A DNA stretch of 64,000 bases from Papaver somniferum (GCF_003573695.1 NC_039358.1:15500637-15564636), one strand, 5' to 3'; shown: positions 24,091 to 35,963, counted from the first letter of the stretch. Notes: generated by a model not told the origin, from the sequence alone. Made by a program: numbers and translations.

Positions 24091-25812
24091 ATGGGCGAGT
24101 GTGTGAATAAACTCCGTAGTCTCCATGAATACATGTACCCTAACATAATAAGTCAGTTATCATGTATCGTCTTACCCCAGACTGATGGCCCATTTGAACT
24201 AAACGCAAGCATGATACAAATACTTCCTATATTTCGAGGGTTCGATTCTGAGAATCCCTATAACCATGTAAGAGAGTTTGAACAAATTGTCCGGGCTTTA
24301 CAACCTGACCATATATCCGAAGACTCTTTGAAATTGCGCTTGTTTACATTTTCTTTAAAGGAAAGGGCTAAAACATGGTTTTACAATCTGAGACCGCAGT
24401 CAATCACCACTTGGGACCAACTCACAAATCAATTTGTCGGAAAGTTCTTTCCACATCATAGGACCATCTCTATTCGTCGAAGTATTAATTGTTTTGTCCA
24501 GTTAGATGGAGAAACACTTTTTCATTATTTTGAACGATTTAATGATTTGTTGTTTGAGTGTCCTCATCATGGCCTCGAGAAGTGGAGACTGGTCGCCATT
24601 CTTTATGAGGGACTAGACTTTAAGTCTCGAGCCTTGGTTGAATCTATGTGTAATGGTGAATTCATTGATAAAACTGTGGACGATGCATGGTTATTTCTAG
24701 CTGAAGTTGCAGAGAAAACCCATCAGTGGGAAACCTATAGGGAAACTAGGACCATGCCACATGATATGGGTAATCACCATGAGTCAGATGTTGATTTTCC
24801 CAATGAGCTTAATTCTGGATATAGTGTTTCATACCCTATTGCTGAAAATGTCAATCCATATTCACCTATTTTAGAGGCAGATGTATGGACGAAAAACACT
24901 AATGGTTTTGACAAAGTAGGATTTTCATGTATTTGTGATGATGATGATTATGATGATGTTATATTAGAAGAACATGTCTATGCTGAAAATGTTATGGAAC
25001 CTTTGGGTTCAAATACATTAGGCTTTTCTGCCCCGACCTTCATGAATGATGTTTCTTCTAGTATTCCATATACATGTGATGAGGCTACTGATTTAGATAT
25101 TGTGCAGTTATCCTGTGAAGAGCATGACTTAGGTAATGTTGAATCTTCTGTTGACACTAATGATCCTATGCATGAAAATATAGTTGATGTGTCTGATTCC
25201 ATACTTAAGCCACAATATATTGCTTCTTTTGATGTTAATTTGGATATTTCGGATAACCATGATTCTGAATTTGGACTTGTGAAATTGTGTTGTGATGATG
25301 AGCATGCTACACAACTTGATTATGATTTAGAAAATGCTGATGTGACTGATAATATTGGTACTTTTGATCTCATGCATGTGAGAAACTTAGATGTCACCTT
25401 CTTGCCTAAGTCACAGATTGAGATTATTCCACCCAACCTAGATTTGGTTTGTAACAAAAATTTTAAACCAACTTTTCTGAAGATTCCCAACCTAGGATTG
25501 GAACTGTGTGCCTCTCAAGTCCTCTTGGACTATTTTGCATCTAAATACAATACTTTTAAGGAGCCACAGTTGGAATATGCATGTTTGTCCATCCCAAACA
25601 AAGTCCATTTTCAGTTAGACCTTGTGAATCCTGCACCCCTAAAATTGTTAGATTTTGTGCTTAAAAGTAAACCTGTTGAAAAATTTAGGTTTAGGGGTGA
25701 TTCATCCGGTTTTTCACTCTCGCTCTCATTTCAGTCCAATTTTAGTGTTTTGAAACTGTCTATGTTTCAACACTTTTCTTTTGGGTTGATCCTCAACTCT
25801 TTAGATTGTTAG
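24091..25812 (+). CDS. gag protein of the gag-only gypsy element
   Basis: 573 codons from ATG at 24091, chosen because the capsid-like homology (MGECVNKLRSLHEYMYPN) starts there and the 46 codons before it are low-complexity Lys/Phe/Pro. The capsid region, roughly residues 50-215, has IFRGFDSENPYNHVREFEQI, AKTWFYNLRPQSI, FFPHHRTISIRRSI and YFERFNDLLFECPHHGLEKW, parallel to the Athila-type gag at 4673-5866. The C-terminal 350 residues are acidic and diverged, ending in a conserved block (PNLGLELCASQ, LLDYFASKYN) shared with the copy at 33948. There is no CCHC knuckle and no protease. The frame is unbroken, so the protein could still be made; it would form virus-like particles for transposition in trans. 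Confidence 0.85.
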   Translation: MGECVNKLRSLHEYMYPNIISQLSCIVLPQTDGPFELNASMIQILPIFRGFDSENPYNHVREFEQIVRALQPDHISEDSLKLRLFTFSLKERAKTWFYNLRPQSITTWDQLTNQFVGKFFPHHRTISIRRSINCFVQLDGETLFHYFERFNDLLFECPHHGLEKWRLVAILYEGLDFKSRALVESMCNGEFIDKTVDDAWLFLAEVAEKTHQWETYRETRTMPHDMGNHHESDVDFPNELNSGYSVSYPIAENVNPYSPILEADVWTKNTNGFDKVGFSCICDDDDYDDVILEEHVYAENVMEPLGSNTLGFSAPTFMNDVSSSIPYTCDEATDLDIVQLSCEEHDLGNVESSVDTNDPMHENIVDVSDSILKPQYIASFDVNLDISDNHDSEFGLVKLCCDDEHATQLDYDLENADVTDNIGTFDLMHVRNLDVTFLPKSQIEIIPPNLDLVCNKNFKPTFLKIPNLGLELCASQVLLDYFASKYNTFKEPQLEYACLSIPNKVHFQLDLVNPAPLKLLDFVLKSKPVEKFRFRGDSSGFSLSLSFQSNFSVLKLSMFQHFSFGLILNSLDC

Positions 25813-27279
25813 TATGGTGAATTTTTTGTATATAATCCAGTAGATAAAATTTTAAAATTTTTGTTCCTTTTATATATTTTGCTACTCCAATGATCTCGGC
25901 TGACATATGTTGGATTCTTGCCTTGAATAACGGAGTTCTAATTTGCTTTCGCCGAAATCGGGTATTCTCTTTCCTTTTTCTCTACTCAACATGATCCTCT
26001 TCATATGTTGTATTATAATTTTGTTCATTTTTGAAACATTGAGGACAATGTTTAGTTTAGGTTTGGGGGTGAAAGTAGATACTTTGATAATATGCCATAA
26101 TTGAAAACAAAACTCCTCTCTTTTGAAAAAATTAAAAAAAAAAAAAATTAAAAAATGAAAAACATAAAAATGGAGCTCATTTACCTTGAAATGTTGACTC
26201 TTGTGCAAATATGTAATTTTAGGAGTCTTAGTCTAGATATTTAGGCACCCTGATTCTAGCACAATTCACATGTGATAAGAAACTTGCACGCGCACGATCT
26301 ACCAATACATGTATAGCCTCGATCTTCAAGGTGTTTGATAGGAAGTTAGATTGCCAATCACTTTAGAATACTGAATGAGACTTGACTAGCTTGTTCTTTG
26401 GTTGGCTGGGATAGAAGTTGGAGGATACGTTAAGAAAAGCAACCATAGAATTTGACCGGATGCATTCGATAAGGGCCACCTCTTGCTAAGAGTCATGTAA
26501 TTATGTTTTTCTTTTTGTTCATGTATCAAAAGTGTCAATATGAGATCAAAGTTATTTACAAAAAAAAAAAAATCAGAAAAAAAATCAGAAAAAATATCAG
26601 AAAAAAAAAATAAAAAAAATCAAGTATTTATTTATTCCATGTTTTGTCATGTTAAAGACAATAGTTCTCTCTTGTTCCAAAAATAAAAGAGAGTAATCAA
26701 TGTAAATAAGAGTCATGTAAAGAGTCATCTTTTTGTTGTAAATAGTCTTGTAATAAGCAAGGAGGGTGCAGCCATCGATGTATAACGCGGGTAAACTGAA
26801 ATATCACCAACTCATTGGGTGAACATTCACAATTCTCGTAAAGCCGGACAGCTAGCTTGGCTTAGAATTCGGTTCTTAGCCTAAAAACTATCTCTTGGTG
26901 ATTAGTAGTCATAACTTCAGATCTTTCTTTACACATGTGTAGATACACTTTACACTCTTATCACATGTCTTTATTTGTTATCAGTGCTAGGATTGTGCCT
27001 TTGATAGCTAGATTGACATCTCCATTTTGCTGTGAGCTTAAACTGACTTGCACATGTCACATTTGATGGAATCTGAGCTTATATTTTGACCTAGAACTTT
27101 GTAGGTACGTTCTAAGCAAACCTTCACGAGACTTCACTCGTCCACTAGGGACACTTAGTGGTTTAAAAGGCTTAGTGCATACGCTAAATGCATTCGAGAG
27201 ACCAGCGACGGTGGTATAAGTAGGATTTCCTTAGTTTTGTTTTACTTGAGGACAAGTAAAATTCAGGTTTGGGGGTATT
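25813..27279 (+). other. 3' noncoding region and polypurine tract of the gag-only element
   Basis: 1.47 kb with no ORF in the sense orientation. Two copies of a GAGGACAA...GGTTTGGGGG motif occur: one at 26041-26070 shortly after gag, the other at 27247-27275 directly before the 3' LTR, where it serves as polypurine tract. From 26140 to 27279 the sequence is almost identical to 34880-35963 in the older copy. Confidence 0.8.
27265..27279 (+). promoter_or_regulatory. polypurine tract
   Basis: AGGTTTGGGGGTATT abuts the TG of the 3' LTR at 27280. The same tract precedes the LTR at 35964. It is the expected plus-strand primer. Confidence 0.8.
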
Positions 27280-29048
27280 TGATGAGTGCTAAAAAGTGCA
27301 TATTTCTATATATTTTTCTTGGCATTTAACTCATCTTCTGTGCATTAATTCTACATTTTATCCCATATTCTGTATTTTCATTGTTTTCAAGAATAAATAT
27401 TTTTATTAATTAATTTTGTATTTTTAGGTACTAAATAAAGCTTGGATGAATTGTTGAGCGAAAAGAGCAAAGAAACGGTCAAGACTCCCGCAGGAAGGCA
27501 GCAAAGAATGATGTTTGCAAGAGCCGGATAAACTAGAAGTGGGCTTGAAGAGGAAGAATTGTTCTTAAAGAAGATACGGGCTTGGCATACCCAAGGCCCA
27601 AAACCCTTAACCAAATTCATTTCCAATATCCATACCCATTTCCATGAGAACCGTCAGATAGGATCCATCACATCATCCTACGGTCGCCTCATCATCGTGC
27701 ATCAAACTCTGAAGTTCCTGTCAAACATCATAGTACCTAACTCCAATCTAAGCCGTCAGTTTTGATGTATCATATATCCAACGATCGCTCCAAGCCTGCT
27801 TCCATCTTGCCGTTAGATCCATTTCAGAAGTGACAACCCAACGTTTATCCTCGTTGTTCATCAACATTTGCTACACCCGCCTAACACTACAACACCAAAC
27901 CCACCTTCACCAAATCGAACCAAACACACCCTTCTCCCAAAACCATCGAATCCATCTTCTTCCCCTCTCCGTCTGCAGAACCCGTACGCCATCACCACCA
28001 CCTTCTCCCCTGCCATCTCCACCAAACGCCACCAACAACTCTCTCCACCAAATCAAACAAAACCCATCATCACCCTACCTTTCCCTAGCCTTCTATTTCA
28101 TTAATTTCCCCTCTTTTCTCTCTGAAACTCTAGATGAGAAAATGATGAAATAGGTGAAGCTAGAGGATCAATTGAGGCATGGGAATGGAGGAGGAGAGTC
28201 AGAGGAAGAATGGGTCGACGCATGGGGGAGAGATTGTGCCATCAAATTAGGTAAAGTCGAACCCTAATTTCAACTGCCAATTTGGGGGAAAATTGTAAAC
28301 CCTAAAATTTGGGTATAAATAGGATGTATGAATTGTTGTAGAAGGTATGCCTGGACTATCCAGAGCACCACCAAGAGGCCTGGAATAGCCAGGACCTCAA
28401 CTGTTAAATTTCAGTTGTTCAATTCATCATGTTCTAGTTTAATTTCTAAGGGGGAGATGAAATCATGATGCTTCTGCTAATTCAATCCAAGCTAGATATT
28501 GTGCTTGTTGTGCTGAAATGTTTAGGATAGTCTTAATCAAAGAACATCCTTTAGGTTGTTAAAACACCTAAGTGGCTTCTCTGCGGGTAGTTGCAGTGTG
28601 AGAGCCCCAACTATCACAAGGTTTAGAATTATCTTAGTGCCTTTAGCCTCCTTTCTAACCCAACCCTTTGATGAGCAGCAGGCATAGAACCTCCACTGCC
28701 ATCTAGTTAGTCAGTTGAGCCAAGAAGCTCACTGATAACTATACAAGGGACAAGAGCAGTATTGAACTGAGATTGCCTTAGCGTAGGTAAAATGGTGGAT
28801 TCGAAGCCTTAGTACCCTGTTGCATTGCTTTACTTTCTGTCACTATTTCAGTCACATACCAAAACAGCTCAGTTGTGTTTCAACACAACACAAAATTCAT
28901 TCCCACTGTCACTAGAAAAGTAGAAACAACACCAGCTCCCTCCTTGTCCCTGTGGACTTCCCCTGCTTATTCATTATCTAATATCTGACCCTGTATACTT
29001 GCAGGTGTAAATATAACCATAGTTTTAGGTTTAATTCCTTAGCTATCA
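27280..29048 (+). repeat. 3' LTR of the gag-only element
   Basis: 1769 bp, the same length as the 5' LTR, with about 15 substitutions and no indels seen by eye. TATA box at 28314-28321. Followed by the second GTTGT target copy at 29049-29053. Confidence 0.95.
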
Positions 29049-29281
29049 GTTGTTAGACACTGCATTTATGAAAGTTATTGTACTTATGGAATTTGCGTGA
29101 GGAATCACCTTGATTATTTCTCCCACAAGTTTTCTGGTTTTTTGAAGAATTTAAATCCGTTGCATTCAGATTGTTTACTTCTTTAATTGCAACGTTAAGA
29201 AATTTTTGAAGATCAGAAATCTGTTTCTTTCTAGGGCAATGTGATTCCTTTTTCTGAAGTATGAACAACTTCGTGCGTTAT
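29049..29281 (-). pseudogene. copia gag remnant between two insertions
   Basis: The minus-strand frame holds a run of Lys-, Asn- and Arg-rich sequence typical of copia gag beyond the zinc knuckle. At its right end it continues, once the solo LTR and one target copy are set aside, into the gag frame at 30911. The junction carries a decayed knuckle-like motif (Cys-x2-Phe, then NHIALE). Stops interrupt it. Confidence 0.5.
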
Positions 29282-30910
29282 TGATAGTGTTTGTGTCTAT
29301 TTTATTCTCAATTCACTGTAATGTTAGTACTCGACTTTGTGCTTATTTTGGTATTTTATGTTTTTGTAGGTATTTTTGGAGAAATAAGATTTTGCGGAGA
29401 AATTAGCTCGAAAAGTGATGTTTGCACCCCTGGAAGGAAGTATTAGAGGCACCCCATAAATGCGTTAAAGGAACCCCCGGAATAGTGTTATTGGTACCCA
29501 AGAAGAATCACTAGAGGCACCTGAATAATTGAAAAGGGCACCCCGAAATTACTAAAGCACACCAGGTTAGCTGATAAGGGGACCCAACATCTGGATAAGG
29601 GGCACCTTTCTTCACCATTTAAACAACAGAATTTGGCGGGAAAATTTCTCTCTTCTGCGAAGTTTTCTGGATTGGATTTGGTCGAGTTTTAGTTGGACTT
29701 TTTCAGGGATTTGAATTCATATTGATATGTTACACCAAAACAGGAATGGTAATTTCTTTATAATCGGAATACGAGAGGATTTCTAGACAATCTCGATAAA
29801 ACATGATAAAGAGAGTATCTCGGGTATTTACATGGAAATTATATGAAACATGGAATTACATGGAGAATAAGGGATAATACTTTCCCTGTTGGATAATCCT
29901 ATCTTTAGAAATAGTTTAAGGAAGCTACAGAAGTCGTGTAGGAGAAGAAAAAGAAGAAATATATATGGGAATGGTTCGGATTACTTTTGGAAGGATAGGT
30001 GAAGATACATAGTATGATATTCCTGTTATATGAAGGATATATGCTTCTTGACAATCCAAGATTTGTTTCTATCAAAATATACATAGTTTGCGCATGAATT
30101 AAAAGGACATAAAGAAATCCTGAAGGATTATTTCCGTGAAGAAAAAGAAAAAAAATATTTGAAAAGATACTCAGTTGATTTGAGTATTGGCTGTTAAGTA
30201 TAAATATGGGGGATATGAGTCTTAGAGGAGTATCGAGAGTTGGGGGAAGTCACTAGAGACTGCAGATCCGAGAAGAAGAAGTGTAGAGAATCATCTTTAC
30301 TGCTGTTGAAGAAGAAAAAGACGAAGAACATTGGACGAACACTAACAGTCGCATATTCTGATACACCAACGAACTGTCCTTCCACTTATAAACGTTACAC
30401 ATTCACTGATTTATTTATTTCGAATTCTTTTATTCTTCTCAAGCACTTTTTAGCCGTGTATCAACCTTTTGAGAGTGTTTTGAGATAATGAGCTAAATCC
30501 CAACATTGGGACAATGGAGGAAGCCATATTTCACAATTGATTGGTAACTATAATTGATTCTCTATGACTTTTTGCATTGATTTATGATTTTTATTAATTA
30601 TTTGTGATTTCGTATGATGGTGTATGCTTAGACTTAGAGATTTTGATGCGCCATGCTTGTGATTTACTATTAATGTTTTACAAAATCTACTTTTGGAAAA
30701 TAAAAGAGTCTACAAAGGATCTAGAATTGTTATGAATCATTATATGAACCAATTTAATGTGATTAATGGTGGAATCCTGAGTCCTAGTAACTCTTAATCT
30801 TGTTACCATATTTTTGTATAAATTTGTTAGAATTATAATTTAAGTCTGAAATCGAATCTCTACAAGTCTGAGCAATGAACCTTATTTCTTACCACTTCAA
30901 AATTACATCA
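29282..30910 (+). mobile_element. solo LTR of an Athila-type element
   Basis: 1629 bp with TGATAG at the left and TACATCA at the right, no primer site, gag or pol attached. Its first 120 bases match the start of the LTR at 8687 (minus), including GTGTCTA, GTACTCGACTTTGTGCTTATTTTGGTATTTTATG-like sequence and the GGCACCC boxes; the end also matches. TATA box at 30199-30206. Flanks are GTTAT (29277-29281) and ATTAT (30911-30915), a 5-bp duplication with one change. This is the expected product of recombination between the two LTRs of a full element. Confidence 0.7.
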
Positions 30911-31680
30911 ATTATCATGAAACTTAGTCGGTTCATGATCTCTGGAGAAAATGTGTTCTGGTTTTCTACAAGATTGTTTCTTTCCAGTTTCCTTTATCAG
31001 ACTGGAATTCTCAATATTACGTAATGTCACTGAGGATTTCAGGACAACATCAGATTTTGAGAATTCCTTACTTGTAATTGCTGAAATATCCTTTTTGGGG
31101 AGTTTATTCTGTTTTCGAGCTAAAAGAAGATCTGATTCGACTTTTTCTTTTTCAAAACGAAGTTCGTTCATTTTTGATGATTAAGTCTCAATTAGTTGTT
31201 TCTCATGTGTCTCATTTTCTTTGACAATATTTTTCAAGAATGCTAACTTTTTCACGGATATTGTTAATCTTTTGAGCAAGCTTTTCGATATCATCAGGGA
31301 AGGAATTTAACATGACAATGAGATTATGTTTTCTATCAAGAGACTTTTCAAGCTGATCGATATACTGATCTTTTTGTTTCTCAATATTTTCGATTTTGGA
31401 AACTAGAAAATCAATAATCTCAGCATCCTTGTTTGGCTTCTGATTAGCTCCAATTCAGATTCTGACATGAGTCCATTAATGTGTTTGGGATTAGGATTAT
31501 CAGAAACTAACAACATTAGATCATCTCTTCTGGATTCGGAAGAATCATCTAAGGTGTTATCCTTTGAGGTAAGTCCCAAACACTTGGCATAATCAAAACT
31601 GTTAGGAATCATGTTTGTACGTAAATACAGATTCTTAGAGAGTTCTGAACATATAATTATTAGGTATTAACGTGTTTTCT
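30911..31680 (-). pseudogene. N-terminal part of copia gag
   Basis: Between the copia primer site (31681) and the solo LTR. Minus-strand pieces at 31403-31612 (start MIPNSFDYAKCLGLTSKD) and 30908-31171 (Lys/Glu-rich, coiled-coil-like) are out of frame with each other. Position directly after the primer site, together with the knuckle remnant at the downstream junction, identifies it as gag. I cannot find an intact frame. Confidence 0.55.
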
Positions 31681-31693
31681 TGCTTTAATACCA
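31681..31693 (-). promoter_or_regulatory. copia primer-binding site, initiator tRNA-Met type
   Basis: The minus strand reads TGGTATTAAAGCA two bases inside the LTR end. The standard plant copia site is TGGTATCAGAGC; the two differences are a C-to-T and a G-to-A transition. Confidence 0.75.
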
Positions 31694-31695
31694 AT

Positions 31696-33935
31696 TGAAA
31701 ATGCGGGGATACCAAAATATACCACCAATTTTTTGGTAGGCGATCTTTATGGAAAAACTCAATATTCAATTATGAGAGTTCAACTTAATGAATCTCAATC
31801 AAGAAGGAATATCTAGAGTTATATCTCTAACTCTCAAATTAGAACATCTACATACACAAGATCGTTAACCTGATTTCTGGGTGAGAGTACTTGGATGATT
31901 CGAAAGATCAATTATCCAAGTAATCAATCAAGTTGTATCCAACAACAAGGTCGGATGTATCCACTATGATTAATTTACGTACAACCGGTGATATTTCAAT
32001 TATAAGGATAAACAATATAATTTGAAAAAGAAATAACACAGACACCAAAAGTTTTGTTAACAAGGAAACCGCAAATGTAAAAAACCCATGGGACCTAGTC
32101 CAGATTGAACAACAAACTGTATTAATCCGCTAAAGACATTAGCCTACCACCAATTAACTTCGTACTTGAATGTAGTTGATACCGAATTAAACCCTCCCAG
32201 CAATTCAGTTACAGTCGCATTCCTTACGCCTCTTGAATCCCAGCAGGAATCCGCGCAATTGATTCCCTTACCTGACCTCACACCAGCTAAGAGTTGTTTT
32301 AACTCAATTGAAGACTTTAAACCAATCTGTCTCCCACATATTAAGCCTATATGTGATTTCCTTTACGATCAAAAAGATTTTGATCAAGTTGAGTGAAAAT
32401 CGATAGCAATAGACAAAGTATAGCTAACCTTTAAATGTGGACTTATGCAACCATAAGTGCAGCCTAGATTATTATTCAACAAAGTTTGAGACGAAGAGAA
32501 CTTTGATGATTACTATCTATCTTGTTGATGGAGTGAGACTCAACAATCGAACAAGATCGGGATACTCAATCTATCAAGATAAACAATAGCTGGATTTGGC
32601 TTCACGAATCCCAATGAAGACTCTAGTTATAACTAGGACGCATAAAAAGTAGTGTCAGGATTCCAAGATCCTAGTTGCTTGAAGTTAACCTTATATAGAT
32701 ATTCAAAGCATAGGTTGCTTTAGGTTTAAGCTAAGATAGATTTGGAACCAAGCAATTAATATTCACCGTTAGATGAATCTTTGAAATATATTTTACATAA
32801 ACAAGATATACACTCTGGTTAGGTAAAACCGTAACTGAACCGTGTACAAAGACTATGTCAAGGTGGTTAGCCGAAACTAGACGATTTGAACTTAAAATCT
32901 TAATATTCATTTTCGTAAATACTTAAGACTTAACTCGAAGCACAATTAAGTGATCAAATATATCTATGGTGTTTATAGAGATTATTCAAATGTAAATTAT
33001 CTCAGAGAAATAATTTATGTGCATAAGAATTTAATCGATATGGCAAGGAGGTGTACAAAGTAAAAATACATGAGATGTTCGTGAGTTGGTTAAATCACAG
33101 TACGTGTACAGGTTTGTGTACTTTTAAACACAACCAAGTTTCGAAGTTCACCGAACTATTTTGGTATGCATACCGATTTGTGTACCTTAAGACTATAACC
33201 GGTTCCGAAGTCTACATAACTATTTAGGTATGCGTATTGGTTTGGGTACTCAACCGAGTTCAAGAACACATGACTTTTCTGGTACGTGTTCCGGTATGTG
33301 TACCAAACCGATTATGTGACCACAGTTCCTTTACTGTTTCCATACGAGTACGCGTACTGATCAGGTTCACGAGTTGACAGATTTTATTCAAGGTATGCAT
33401 AATAATACGCGCATGTCGACATGTAGCTACTTTGCTACGTGCACGAGTACATGTAATACGACTTCAGACTTATAACAATTTTCTCAATTTGTAAGACTGA
33501 TAACATTGTCTTGTATCCGAATATAGTAGTTCTATATTTATCTCTAAATTGACTCCAACCATTTCCGAATAACATCAATGACACATATCAATGTTCCATG
33601 TTATTTTCGAATGATAAAAACTGAATTATGATTTTGATTCCGAACAATAAATTGTCCTTAATCGGAAATCATCGAGTATGAACAAATGTTCATTAAGCTT
33701 AGTCATTATAATTCGAGAACTAATTATCAAGATAAACTTGACTCGAAATTATTGTCTATGCATAATAGCATAATTAGTTATGTGACATCGTCTCATAGAA
33801 AGAAAGATGATTATAAGTTGAGAAATAGGTGTTCAGTCTTCACTTACCTTTTTTTCGAAGAAGTTCTCCAAAATCTTCAGTTGATATTCACCTTCAAACG
33901 GTGGAATGCAATGATGACTGTCGGGAAGTTTCTCA
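31696..33935 (-). repeat. 5' LTR of the degraded copia element
   Basis: 2240 bp on the minus strand, from TGAGAAAC at 33935 to TTTTCA at 31696 beside the primer site. Its outer 75 bases recur at 18613-18683 as the start of a truncated 3' LTR. It abuts gypsy gag sequence at 33936. It contains the GTAC-rich repeats at 33060-33470. The short ORF at 32166-32396 has no recognisable domain. Confidence 0.65.
33060..33470. repeat. degenerate GTACGxGTACC repeats inside the copia LTR
   Basis: About seven units of 50-75 bp, each with paired boxes such as GGTATGCATACCGATTTGTG or GGTACGTGTTCCGGTATGTG, followed by ACCGAGTTC-like spacers. The boxes are partly self-complementary (GTAC, TGCATA). Confidence 0.75.
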
Positions 33936-33947
33936 AATAAAACTGAT

Positions 33948-34535
33948 TTGCCGATGCATGAGAATAATTCTTCTGATGATGTTGATGATTCTGATTTGTG
34001 TGAGCATGGTGAGCATGTTGTGACACTTGTAGAAGACTTAGGAGATGTTGATGTGATTAATAATGATGTGCCTATCGTCCTACATAAGTCACAATCTGAT
34101 GGCCGTCCACCCAACCTAGATTTGGTTTGTACCGATATTGTCAAACCAATTTTTCTGAGAATGCCCAACCTAGGTTTGGAACTGTGTGCTTCCCAATTCC
34201 TTTTGGACTATTTTGCATCTAAGTATAATATCTTTGAGGAGCCACAGTTGGAATTAGCATGTTTGCCCGTCCCTAGCAAAGTTCATTTCGAGCTAGACCT
34301 TGTGCATGATGAACCCCCAAAACTGCGAGATTTTGTATCCAAAATTTTATCTGTTGAAACATCCAGGTTTGGGGGTAGCTCATTTTGTTTCACAGCTTCA
34401 CTTGCATGCCTATCATATTATTATTGTGTGAAGCTGTTGAAATGTCTACATTTCGTCTTTTGGGTTGATCCTCAACTCTTTAGACTGTATGTATATAGTG
34501 AATTGTTTGTATATAATCCGGTAGGTAATGTTTAG
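33948..34535 (+). pseudogene. C-terminal gag fragment of the older gypsy copy
   Basis: About 195 codons open. It shares PPNLDLVC, MPNLGLELCASQ, LLDYFASKYN and PSKVHFELDLV with the end of the gag at 24091-25812, at roughly 65-70 percent identity by eye. The capsid part is missing, so it is a remnant. Confidence 0.8.
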
Positions 34536-35963
34536 TGGAATCATATGTTTCTTGTATATATTTTGTTAACCCAATGTGAATTCAGTTGAGTTACTGTTGG
34601 GTTTTTCCTTGAATAATGGAGTTCAAAACTTGCTTTCGCCAATATCCGGTAATCTCTTTCCTTTTTCTACACTTAGCATCGTTCTCATGGTATGTGTTAT
34701 AATCATGTTTATCTTTTGAAACATTGAGGACAATGTTTAGTTTAGGTTTGGGGGTGAAAACTAGATAATTTGATAACTTGCTATAATCGAAAAATAGAAC
34801 TCATTCTTTTTTAAAAAAAAAAATGGAAAAAATGGAAAAATGAAAATTAAAAATTAAAAAATTGAAAAAAAAAACATAAAAATGGAGCTCATTTACCTTG
34901 AAATGTTGACTCTTGTGCAAATATGTAAATTTTAGGAGTCTTAGTCTAGATATTTAGGCACCCTGATTCTAGCACAATTCACATGTGATAAGAAACTTGC
35001 ACACGCACAATCTACCAATACATGTATAGCCTCGATCTTCAAGGTGTTTGATAGGAAGTTAGATTGCCAATCACTTTAGAATACTGAATGAGACTTGACT
35101 AGCTTGTTCTTTGGTTGGCTGGGATAGAAGTTGGAGGATACGTTAAGAAAAGCAACCATAGAATTTGACCGGATGCATTCGATAAGGGCCACCTCTTGCT
35201 AAGAGTCATGTAATAATGTTTTTCTTTTTTGTTCATGTATCAAAAGTGTCACTATGTTGTAAAGATCAAAGTTATTTCTTCAAAAAAAAAAAAAATCAAA
35301 TCAATCAAGTATTTATTTATTCCATGTTTTGTCATGTTAAAGACAATATTCTCTCTTGTTGCAAAAATAAAAGAGAGTAATCAATGTAAATAAGAGTCAT
35401 GTAAAGAGTTATCTTTTTGTTGTAAATAGTCTTGTAATAAGCAAGGAGGGTGCAGCCATCGATGTATAACGCGGGTAAACTGAAATATCACCAACTCATT
35501 GGGTGAACATTCACAATTCTCGTAAAGCCGGACAGCTAGCTTGGCTTAGAATTCGGTTCTTAGCCTAAAAACTATCTCTTGGTGATTAGTAGTCATAACT
35601 TCAGGTCATTCTAGAAACATGTGTACATACACTTTACACTCTTATCACGTGTCTTTATTTGTTATCAGTACTAGGATTGTGCCTTTGATAGCTAGATTGA
35701 CATCTCCATTTTGCTGTGAGCTAAAACTGTCTTGCACATGTCACATTTCATGGAATCTGAGCTTATATTTTGGCCTAGAACTTTGTAGGTACGTTCTAAG
35801 CAAACCTTCACGAGACTTCACTCGTCCACTAGGGACACTTAGTGGTTTAAAAGGCTTAGTGCATACGCTAAATGCATTCGAGAGACCAGCGACAGTGGTA
35901 TAGTTAGGATTTCCTTAGTTTTGTTTTACTTGAGGACAAGTAAAATTCAGGTTTGGGGGTATT

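Larger units (their letters stand above)
21079..29048 (+). mobile_element. complete gag-only Ty3-gypsy (Athila/Tat-like) retrotransposon, 7970 bp
   Basis: Both LTRs are 1769 bp, begin TGATGAG and end CTATCA, and differ at only about 15 positions by eye (under 1 percent). The element has a tRNA-Asp primer site at 22854, one long gag ORF at 24091-25812, a polypurine tract ending at 27279 and a perfect 5-bp target duplication. The 4.4-kb internal region contains no protease, RT, RNase H or integrase. It is therefore a non-autonomous element that would rely on pol from another family member, the class described as TR-GAG (terminal repeats plus gag). It sits in the gag of a copia element. LTR similarity implies a recent insertion. 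Confidence 0.92.
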
